Source: Actinernus sp. WN-2022 | Lineage: Eukaryota > Cnidaria > Anthozoa > Actiniaria > Actinernidae | DNA length: 64,000 nt | NCBI GenBank assembly: GCA_030867875.1 | Contig: JAOWCC010000577.1 | Coordinates: forward strand, 88,021,740-88,085,739 | Direction of reading: 5' to 3' | Part shown: one piece after another, positions 12,601 to 24,600 of the stretch | How positions within the stretch are numbered: the first letter of the stretch is position 1 | Layout of the letters: each line of letters starts with the position of its first letter | Position numbers and translations under genes: made by a program | Notes under the pieces: model-generated | What the model was told of the DNA's origin: nothing | The model's input: the letters and a program-made list of their open reading frames with translations, nothing else | The model's database searches: none

Positions 12601-15600
12601 TGAACATAGTCTCAGACCCGGACTGTGTATACAAAGGCGTATCACCGTGACACAGCCCTTTAAGCGACGACCTTCATTTGACATTAAAGTGTTTATTAGC
12701 CCTACAAGATAGTTATCATTGATATAAAAGTCGAACTGAACAACAAAATGACCGATAATTGACGCCTGCCATGTTTTGTTCATTAAGGAATCAAATTTTA
12801 ATGACGTCATACATGTCATCAGATAATTCGAGATCCTTTTATGATTGTTTAAGGCCATCCCAATAACATGTTTCGTTTACCATCGCCCTCTGGATCGTGA
12901 GGAATGACGATGATCGGTCAGTCAAGCAAATAAGATAAACATCGACGTTAGGCAGCCTGGGACCGAGTGAAGCCTGGTTATTTAGTCAGCTTGAAAGGAA
13001 TCCCTGGCTGTTGGAACAAGCTGCCGTTAAATTGTTGGCAATATGGTCTAAGTTGAAAATATGTTGACAAAATTGTAAAATATATATTAGTTTTTGAAGA
13101 AATTGGACAGGAGTATGAGCCATTTTGGGGGCGGGCGACGCCATCTTGGATCTGATGACGTTTAATGGCGGTCCCTATTGTTACAAGACAAAAGCTTATT
13201 GTTTTTTGACAATAGGAACCGCCAAAAAACGATATCAGATCCAAGATGCGGTGCCCGTGCCCAAAATGGCTCGTACTCATGTCCAATTTTTTCAAAACCT
13301 AAAATACATTTTCCAATTTTGTCAACATATTTTCAACTTAGACTATATTGCCAAGAATTTAAGGGCAACTTGTTCCAACAGCCAGGGATTCCTTGAAGAC
13401 TCGCGTAAAAATGTTCATGTATTGCTCGACTACTTTTTCCTCTGCTAGTTGTGGATTGACAATTCGCATGAAAAAGGCGATACCAATACGTAGAGTGCTC
13501 GGAAAAGAGGTGTAGTTATGCAATTATTCTTCAAATATTTGTTTTAACTTTTCCAAAATATGGGTCGGTCTTCAGTCTTTCTTCTTCTTTTTTTTACTTC
13601 TAAAAAAATTGGGTCGGTCGGGCAATGGTAAACGAAATATATTATAGGGATGACCTAAGGCCAATAACTGCGAGCCTATGAGACTAAATTATATTAATAA
13701 ATACTCAAAACAAGAATTGACAATAATAAGTTAGACTAAAAACAACAAGTTAAAGGACTGATCAGGTTACGAACAGTTCCATTTTACACAAACTGGCTTC
13801 CACGTGTTCGGATTGTCTGGGTAATAAGATGGTTATAAGATGCTTTTAGGGCTGATGTGTGATATTGTAGAAGGTGAGACTTGTAGGAGAACAGTGGCAG
13901 TGCTGTTTGGCGGGTTTCCTTCGGTAAAATGTTCCACATTCTAGTATCCAAATCAACGATTTCTGGCTTTGGTTTATAATCATATTAAGGGTGGTCGTTT
14001 ACGAGAGGTTCAACTGTAATAGAATCTCTTGTGAGTGTTCGATTCGATTCTAGCTAAACGAATGACGCGGCATCTTTGTATTTCCTTCTTGCAGCAGCAA
14101 AAGTAGTTTACTTGGTTATCGGGGCCTTGACGGTAGGAGTTGTCGTCCTTGCACTAGTCTTATTCAACATTGTCAGGTTGGTTTAACCTATTTAACAAAA
14201 TGGTATCTGCTGCCAGGTTGCAGACTTTCTATTCATTATGAAAAATGGAATACACTACTGCTATGTATAGCTTCATTCATTATTCATTTCATTCTTTACC
14301 CCCCCCCCCCCCCCCCCCCCCCCTCTACCCAACTCTGAACTCCAGCCCCAGGCCCTTAGCTATAATTAACGAACAGTCCCTTAGAGTTAATTGATATGGT
14401 ACTCTATCGATCGTGAGCTTATTGTAACTTAAATTTGGCACCATGTAAACCAACCTTTAGGAGGTTTTACCAAAGTTGTATAATATTTGTATCAACAGAA
14501 AACTGCGTTACGAGACTGATTTGGCACAGAACATGACTTGGAAGATCAGATATGAGGATATTCACTTCGAGGCAGAACGACGGGACTCTCCCCAGGCGGG
14601 CACGTCCAGTGATAACATATTTATGAGCAGACAGGTAATGTGGGTATCAAACTACTCAAGCTTCTCAATTGGCAATGAATATCCTCTCCACTGTGAATAT
14701 CGGCAATGAATAGCCTCTCCACTGTAAATATCGGCAATGAATATCCTATCCACTGTGAATATCGGCAATGAATATCCTATCCACTATACCTTGGTATGTG
14801 AAAAGCCTGGGGTGGAGGTGTGACTAAACAGACAACATTTATAACCCCATGTATTTCAAAGTAAAACCATATCCTAGGAGGGTCTCAATGTGGTGGGGGG
14901 GGGGGGGGGGGGGAGGGGGCGGGTAGCTTTGACGGTTGACGGTTAACGTTTTAGGTGTTTGACGGTTGACGGTTATTTGAAACAAAACATATAAACAATT
15001 AAATTATAGGTTTCACGTAATGTTTCAAGGCCGACAATGAGGGCTGGACGGGGTTTCAAAGTCCGCGCAACTGGAACTAATAGCTGTTATTACGGCTGAG
15101 CCAAATGGTCAGCGGTTTCACCCATCAGCCTTCATGAAAACGAAGCTTTCGGGTCCACCGTGTCGGGTGAACGATTTCAAAATGGTACAGAGATGGAGTC
15201 ACGTTGAACGGAGATCACCGAGAAGATGATGCCCCAAACGATAAGCAAGAATAAATGTTAAGCGGTGTCTGTCCTTGGCCACTGGAGGGATTTGACGAAA
15301 TATTTTTACAAGCCTTGTCTTCAGAAGCTTCTTGGGTCCGCAAAGTCAACAACTCACACGACAACTCCTCTTCGCATTCAGCCTTATGAAATCGGTTAGT
15401 CCATCCTTAGGCCACTCAGCGTCTTACAATCGCTATTAGTATAAACCAACCAGTGGACTATTACAAAACCTGCATTCTGATTGGCTACCCAACTATAGGT
15501 CTATTTGTGATAGCCCATGGTAGAGAAAAACCGCACACATTTTCAGTAAATAATAACATTTTTTCAACTTCAATTTGTTTATTTCTATTATTTTGTACTG

Positions 15601-18600
15601 TCCGACTAGTTAGTTTATACTAAAACAATTAGACCTCTCGCCCTCATGGGCTACGAGTTAAATAGCCCATTCGAGCTGCGGGTCTAATTGTTAACTAGTG
15701 CATCGAATGAAGAGACAGGAATGATAAAGCAGAGTAAAACGAGGATATTTCAAAGAAAATTTCACTCAAACAAGCTCAAAGCTGAAACAGCCTCAAACGA
15801 GTCGTTGACCCGTAAGATGGGTGAAACCGTTGACCGTTTCATGGTATTTGGCTCAGCCGTAATAACAGCTATTGCGAGGACTTTGAAACCCCGTCCATCC
15901 GAATTGGAGGCCTTGAAACGACATCAAAAACAACTTAATAATTTCATGCTTGTTTGGTGGTTGTGGGATAAACAACAAAATGATTTTAAAACTTCATTCA
16001 TTTAGAGCCGGTATCGATGTTTCAGGTTTGTAGGTTGTACTTGCGTATTTACATATCGTTGCTTTGTTTGACTTAAGTAATCAAACGCCATTGTTAAAGA
16101 AAAGATGGAATGTTAACAATTATGCGTTTGTTCTCGTGGGAGTACGTGTTTACAACCTGGCGTGAAATATAGTTTGGCACTATAGTCGGCGTTACGGACA
16201 TGCGCAGTGCATTTCTATAAATAAATTGTTCTATAATAACAGGTGTTATACGGATAAGAAAGACGTTTGCGAACAACTTAATTCTCACTTTATTAATATT
16301 GGTCCCAATCTAGCTGCGCAAATACCAACTTACGATAATTCTAACCCTACTCGATATATTAAAAGGTAATTTGGAAATAGTTTTATGTTCCGTGCTATAC
16401 ATGTTCATGAAGTGTGTGATGCAGTTCAGGGTCTAAAAACCAATAAATCAACTATTGGTGTTCCACAAAAATATATCAAATTGGCTGTGGACCACATCAG
16501 CGAAGCCCTGACAGCAGTCTTTAATTTCTCTCTCGAACAAGGTATTATGCCAGATATCCTTAAAATATCCCGAGTAACCCCAGTAGACAAAGGTGGGGAA
16601 ATAATGGATCCATCTAACTTTCGCCCCATTTCTACGCTCTCCTCCTTTGCACAAATCTTTGAAAAGCTAGTCTACTCACAAATTATAAATTACTTGGAAA
16701 AGCATGAAATTCTAAGCAAATTCTAATTTGGCTTTCGGAAGGGTAGATCAACGGAACAGGCTATAGTGGAAATAACTGATAATCTTAAAAAGGCAATTGA
16801 TAATAATATTTTTACGTGTGGGGTATTTCTAGACTTCTCAAAGGCATTTGATACGGTAAACCACAAAATCTTGCTGAAGAAATTAGAGGCGTACGGTATA
16901 AGAGGAACCCCTTTACAATGGTTTATTAGCTACCTCTCAAATAGGCAACAATATGTATATTTAAATAATATGGAATCACCAAAACAAACAATGGGATCTG
17001 GCATCCCACAGGGAAGCTCTCTAGGTCCGCTTTTATTCCTAATCTATATTAATGACATTTCAAACTGCTCGGATAAATTATCCTTTCGAATATGTGCTGA
17101 CGACACTAACGTATTTGCATCGTCTCCCTCCATCTCCGATCTTGAAACACTTGTAAATGAAGAGCTTGCCAACATAAAAGAATGGTGTGATATAAATAAA
17201 TTATCTATAAACATTAAGAGAACGAATTTTATGATAATTAAATCTCCCAGGAAAAAAGGAATTGAAAACATAAATATCAAATTAACAAATAAAGATGGAA
17301 CATGTAAGTCTCTAGAAAAAAAAGGACCATATTAAATATCTGGGAGTGTTAATTGACGACAAGCTCACATGGAAATACCATATAGCTTATACTTGCTCCA
17401 GAATTGCCCGAAATATTGGCATCTTTTATAAATTAAGGCATTACATGTCTCTAGCCCAACTAAAACAATTATAATATAGCCTTATCTACCCCTACATTTC
17501 ATATGCTATCCTCGCATGGGGAAGTGCCTATAAAACACAAATTAAAACAGTCCAAACGAAACAAAATATAGTGATAAGAGTTATGTTTTTTGCTATTACC
17601 CATGGACAGAACACAGAAAGTGCTCTATCCCTAATGAATCTTTTAAATATTCTCTCCGTTAATTCTATATACAATTTACAAGCCCTCAAATTTGCTCATA
17701 AATGGCATAGAAATGAGTTACCTAATATATTTCAAAACTATTTGCAGTATGCTTGTGAAGTCCATTCTTATAGTACGCGATATGCCACCAACAAAAAATT
17801 CTATAAATCACGCACAAGAACCAACATTGGAAAACAGTCTGTATCATCAGCAACAGTTGATCTCTGGCAAGAACTTCCCAGTCATTTACAAAATCTCACC
17901 AATTTCACATTTCCTAAAAACGTAAAACAATTTCTACTTCAAAAGCAATTTAAATCAAACCTTTAACTGCCAATGTTTGTTATTGTATGTGTCTGTATTT
18001 TCTTGTTCGTATTTTGTTTTATTTGTGTCACTACATTAATAATGTATCTTTACATGGCTAGGGGCTAACTAGAAAACCTTTGTTTATTTAGCCCCTAGAC
18101 ACTTTTAATATGTATATTGTACCTTTGTCATTGACTTTTCCATATTTTGCTACTTTTATTTCAAACAAGGAACTGTAAATATAATAATAGGTGTGAAATA
18201 AAAGGATTTGATTTGATATTCGGGGCAGTGTGCAAAAAAAACACAGGTTCCACCCAATTTTCAAGACCTCCGCTACTCCTCTACCAGCCAGTATGTGTCG
18301 GAACAGCTTAGTGACATTGTAGGTTTTGTTCTTAAAAGTATGAATGGGAATGTTACAAGAAGCAAACATCAATGCATTTGCAACTGTGTCATCTTTTTCT
18401 GGGGTTGTGCTGAATAGGAACTTGGAAACGAGGAAGACCCTTCCAAGCAAGGACAGTCATCGGCAATCGCAGCGAAATGGTTTTCTCCGCTGGGTAGGAG
18501 TGCACGTAACCAAGAACACAGTACAGAGGAGCAGATTACAACGTTTGGTGAATTTCAGGTGGGATATATCGAAGTGGTTTGTCTCAGATCTAGCCAAAGA

Positions 18601-21600
18601 CAATACTAGTGAAGGATACAGCTGTTCCTAGAACTTAAGACATTTTAGAACTTGAAGCGGTTATATAATGACGATATTAATATGTTCATCTTACAGGGGC
18701 GTGCAGTTGTAATCAAGCGTTTGAACAAGACAGGTGTCCATCTATCTCGTCAAGTCTTAATCGAACTTAAACAGGTAGGCAAACACCCAAGTACACATCC
18801 AAGACATCGGTATCTACACCCTAGCGAGGCTAAGGGTTTGTTCTTTTGATAAAACTAAAATCATCAATCAATCTTTGTACAATGGAACATCGATCTCTAA
18901 GCGACCACGCCTCTTAGCGACCATGGTTGTAAAAACCGTTTGTTTGTTCCTAAAATCACTACATTTGAAACCTCTCGTAAGCGAATAGCCTTCGTTTTAC
19001 ATTAAAAGGGTGGTCTCTTGGGAGACGTTCAACTGTTATGCATTTGTCTTTGTAGGTGCGAGAAATGAATCATGAGAATCTGAACTCGTTCATCGGAGCC
19101 TGTATCGAGTCACCCAACATCTTGGTCGTCTGGACACATTGTAAAAAAGGCAGCTTGCAGGTATGTTTGTATACGTAAAACTGTTTTAAAATCCTGCTCA
19201 TATGCATCTCGGTAATAGGCAGGCCATCTGTCTGCTGGCAGAAAATATATCACGGTTATAAGCACCTTTGGATATAACATCCCCTCCCCTCCCCCCTGAA
19301 AGAACAGTTTTATTACATCTGTTATTGAACATTAACACATTTTGTGTGGATAGTGGAAAGACTAGAGGCGAAGTAGCTTCGTGTCTCGCATTTCAGACCG
19401 TTTTCTTCATCCCGGTTTTATGCTCTCCTCAGTGTACCGCTGGCTGTCCCGGTTATCAGCCTCCTCGTAACCCCTTGTATAAGCCAAGGGACTATAATGA
19501 TGACATTCAACTAGTTCGGTGACGTCAGTATTCCAACAGATTCAACCCAGAAAGACAATCACATAAGTAAACTAACAGGGACAGTTTTCTAAGCGTGTGT
19601 GTAGCTACAGTTAATTAAGTGACTTATGCCTACAATCATTGCCAATTTAGATGGCCCGATTACGTTTTTCTGCGCTCTAAAGGACTATTATTGGCCCAAA
19701 AAAATCCAATGTTGAATCAAGACATTTCTACGTCTATCCTGGGGCTTTGTCTCCAGTCAAAAGCTTTCCGAAATCCCACTCAACATGGGGGGAGTTGAAA
19801 GTCTTTGGGTATTGTAAGAAGTATGCAAAATTATGAAATATAATCCATCGGACCAAGGTAAATTGGTAACGATTGTAGATGGCGTGAAGGTCTGACCATT
19901 TTGAGTTTGAGGTGTTTCATAAAGGTAGCACCTTCCCCTCAGTTGTCATAGGACCCCACGGGGGTTACCCTAAGTGGCGTATTCACCATCAACCTGCTAA
20001 CACTGCTAAACTGTCTTATTTAGGATGTGCTGGAGAACGAGGGGTACAAGATTGACGAGACATTCAAAATGTCCATGGCTGTTGACATTGCTGCGGTATG
20101 TATGCTGGATTATAATTTATAGTGTTTTCTAGTTTCGAGTTAATCTTACTTGTATTTCTTTTAGTAATACCGACAACATGCCATCCGTACCACTGCAGGT
20201 TATCACTAGATTGTCATCCAGGGAATGTCCTCAATTGACGGAGCTGGGTGCAGCTTCTCCGCCGGGCAGTTTTGACTTAAATTATTATTCAATTCTTCAA
20301 TAACATAGGGACTATTCATTCGTTCTGCTCGATAGCCTCAAACGCAGGCAACTCTTCGACTTCACTCTACGTTTCAGGATTGGGTTACCTGTGGTGGGGA
20401 GGAGAGAGACTGTAGCCGGTAAGGGGAGGGGAGGTGAAAGAGGAGGGAAAAGAGAGAAATATAAACTCCCAAACTCCGTATATTAGGGACTGGTTAGAAA
20501 TTAACAGGGAGGGGATTGGGGCAAAGAATGAAATACAAAAGTCTAAAAATATGTAACCCTCCCCGGACAATAAGTTAAAAATATTTTGACCATTCCCCCC
20601 TTTTGCCCCTTTATCCGTATAACCAACCCTTTCTTAGCTGCCTATTTTTTTTTACCCATTTTTGGGGTTCAAAAAAGTATGACCCTTCCCCTTTTTTCAC
20701 CCCAGCTATTTCTAACCGGCCCCTTAGTGGAGCTGTCTGCGCGCGGAGGATGCTATTTGCTCCAGTTGCCTTTTGATATTTAATTCCTAACGGTTCAGTA
20801 CGTTGTACGTATTTCTGAATGAAGGCAAATAATGTAGCACGTTACCAGGAGCGTCAATCTGTTATGCATTCGTGAGCCAGCGTTTCCCCAGACCAGGCTA
20901 TTTTTAGCCGCGAAAAAAGGAATGAGAAGCCTTGTGAACAGTCATTTTATGCAAAAATGTATTAGGCAAACAATGCTTCCTAATGATTTATGTAAAGAGA
21001 TATTGTTATTGCGTACAATCTCTGTACAATGAGAAACCTCGCCATTGTGAAAATATAAGCATTTCATCGGCCTTCCACTCGGGGTTATGGGATTTATTCA
21101 CCTCGGGTGTTCTAAAAATAACCTGATCTTGATCCACACCTCGGGTGTTCTAAAAATAACCTGATCTTGATCCACACCTCGGGTGTTCTAAAAATAACCT
21201 GATCTTGATCCACACCTCGGGTGTTCTAAAAATAACCTGATCTTGATCCACACTTGGTCTGTGAGTCAGCACCCATTCCCAGCATTTTTGCGGTAATACT
21301 CTACTTCGTCCTAAATTAAATTCCGAGACCATTAAAAAGGACCTATGCAGCAGAAGCGCATGATATTTGACACTGTTGATGTATCTTATTTCGCAGGGTA
21401 TGAAGTATCTTCACGACAGCCCAATCAAGTACCATGGCTGTCTCACGTCATCGAAGTGTGTAATTGACAACCATTGGATGGTGAAGGTAACAGATTGGGG
21501 CTTACATTCCTTTAAAGCTGGCCAGATAAAAGGGAATGTATCAGCAGAAAAGATGTACTCAGGTATGTGAACTCACAAAAAAGTGCATAGACCTTTTATG

Positions 21601-24600
21601 TGAAAGATAAGCGAACAGTTTCTGAGTGAAGCTCGTTTCTTTTACGGGAGCCCCTGCGCACGCTAATAACACATCACGCCATAACACGTAAATGGGCCAT
21701 CTTTATTTCATAAAACGTTTTGGCGGGAATCTGGTAGCGCGCCATGTTTGTGCAAAATGTTTGGCGCCTTAATTCTATGAGAAGTTATAAATAAAGATTA
21801 AAACACACCAAAGTGAGCGACTTGGCGAACTCATATGCTGTTAAAAATAATCCGGCAAGCATAAAGCGAGCCCTGTTTCTAGCTGATTGAACCGCTGAAC
21901 TGCTGGTACAACTGAGCCGGTTACAGTTGAACTTCAGTTCTCTCGGTTGTACGAAATTAAGCAACATTTGTTTCTTTGCTTTCTACAAACGAGAAAACAG
22001 TGTTGGACATTTGCTGAAACTGTTAAAGGGATGACCAGACGGATTCAATATCTCAGGGTTTCTTCGATTCACGAATTCGCTTCAACAACTCGTGGTTTGT
22101 ATTCGCTATAGTCAATGTACCATTTCGTCGGCACTTTCACTCGGTCATTTCATGACATAAAAACTGTGTTTTCGTATAAGAAATCAATTCGGCCGTCGTC
22201 GCCGCGCGACCTTGCCTCACGTGAGGCGATTCCACCAATCACGCAGTAGAGAAACATCTGGTTTATGTATTGTAACGTTATCAATCAATTTTTTTCCGTT
22301 GATAGTATCTTGAGCGGGGACCTTTAAACAAGTCTCCTCATTGCTAAAAACTAACTTTTTAAATGATTGTTTCTGCCAGATCTGCTTTGGTGCGCCCCGG
22401 AACACATCAACATGGATAAAATGGAGCGAGAAGGAATGAGCCAAAAGGGAGATGTGTATAGCTTTGCTATCATCGTCCAGGAGATTTACACCAGGGCGGC
22501 GCCATTCAACGTCAGTGAACTAGTCGAGCCAAGAGGTAAGTAAAGAACTCGCTATAGACCTTGGTTATCTGAAGTGCGTTAATAAACCAGACCAAATGTT
22601 AATACAAAGGAATGGTCTCAAAAACGAGAAGGACAGTCAGGTTATTTGTAACAGTTATTCACTGAAATCTTGTCAGATATTCAGGGTATATCATTCTTTC
22701 AGGCAATTGCGTTTATCGCTAAACAATGCAGTCATAAACAAAGATTAACTATCAGTCTTTGAACAACTGGACGTTGGGTCATAATAGCAAACGCAGACAT
22801 CGTCAGGAGGTTTAACATTGACACCCACAAGTTGTAATTCATTATGACTTTGTCGTGCTATTCTATTATTTCTTTGCAGAGATAATTGAGCGTATCATAG
22901 CTCGAGACAACCCTCCGTTCCGTCCTCACGTTTCCACTGATGATGTCCGCGCCGACCTAATCCAGTTCATGGAGGAATGCTGGGTTGAAGATCCCGAAGA
23001 CAGACCGCACTTCTTGCGCATCGTAGAGAGACTCGAGATAATCAGTGGACAAAACAGGCAAGTGTAGTAATTCTGACTAATCCTAGTGTCGACAAGATAA
23101 TTATAAATCTAAAATATATCTGTGAGGAGACAAAAGATTGGAGATACGTAGGAAAATGATGAAGGAAAGAAACAAGAGGAGATGGAAGCCGAGGAGTCAA
23201 CGACAGGCAGTAGTATTTCAATGCAGCTGAACTAGGAAACTACCTCAGTGAACTTGTGAAGTTATGTTGTTATGGAAATGGTATTTCACTGGCTAATAAA
23301 CCAAGAAATACTACTATGTATAGTGATAGTGTCAACGTAACCAGTGTTTAACTTCCCTGCCGACGCAGACCTGCACTAGTTTTTAATTATAATAACACAA
23401 CATTGATGATTTCGTAGGAATACCAACATCATCGAGAACATGTTATCTACGATGGAGAAACACGCCAAACACATGGAACAGCAGTCAGCAGAGAAAGCTC
23501 GCGATCTGAACGAGGAAAAGGAGAAGACAGATGTCCTCCTCTACAGATTGCTTCCTCCGTAAGTACAGGACCCAAGAGTCATGTTAGAAACTTCTTGGGC
23601 GATCTCTTGGCTTCATTTTAGAATTGTTTTTCACTTACACTTCCCAACTACAGTAAATATGAATAAGGGAATAGTATGACCTTTGGAGGGCACAGTGTTC
23701 GTTTGTGCGGCGCGTACTGCCATTTGCAGCCCGAGCCCAACAAACTGTTTGCTATGACTCCATCATTGTTTAACGTATTTGCGTCCCGTCCTTCGTGTGC
23801 GTTTTCCAGATGGCGTGCGCAGGGTTTTCGATAAGAGCCTGCAGCCAGCGAAATTTACCGTCTAACTCCAGATATTTTTGTCGGCTACTTTACCCAGACA
23901 AAGTAAGGATCTCTATTGAAAAGCCTGAAGGGTGGTATTGATGTTTCTGCGTATATATATATATATTATATTGATGATAATAAATATTTTCCGATATAGA
24001 TATAGATATATTTATATTATCATTATCAATAGAAAAAGATGCAAAATTATCTTTGGTATGAAGTTTTTGTTCCTGGCAGCTTTATTGATGTAAAGTGAAT
24101 CCTTCATTCTTTTCCATGCAGACCAGTGGCCGAGCAACTCAAGCTCTACAATTCGGTTCAGGCTGAGGAATTTGAGGAGGTGACAATGTTCTTCAGTGAC
24201 ATCGTAGGATTCACAAAGCTGTGCTCTAACAGCACACCTCACGAGGTACGCGAGATGTTTCGAAGCTTGTGAGTCTTTGTTCTTTGTAGAAAAAGGATGC
24301 TGAAGGGTTGTTGCTTACGTAACATTTACTACCTTTTTCAGATTGTCAACTTCTTGCATGATCTGTACGTTGCCTTTGACGAGATCATCACTTACTTTGA
24401 TGTGCACAAGGTAGGTTTACATTATGTTATTACCAGTTGGGCGATTCCGACCACTTTTGACAAACTCTTTTGTACATTATTTTAGTTACATTTTAGAGTT
24501 TAACATAGATATATTCAGCGTCGAAGTATTCTGACTATATATAACGCTTAGATAGATTTTAGATATATAATTATGTGTGTGCTCTATGAAAGGTGGAGAC

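Noticed and set aside
18697..23057. Active protein kinase
   Set aside because: The catalytic-loop Asp is absent (HGC instead of HRD) and there is no glycine-rich loop; it is the kinase-homology domain of a guanylyl cyclase.
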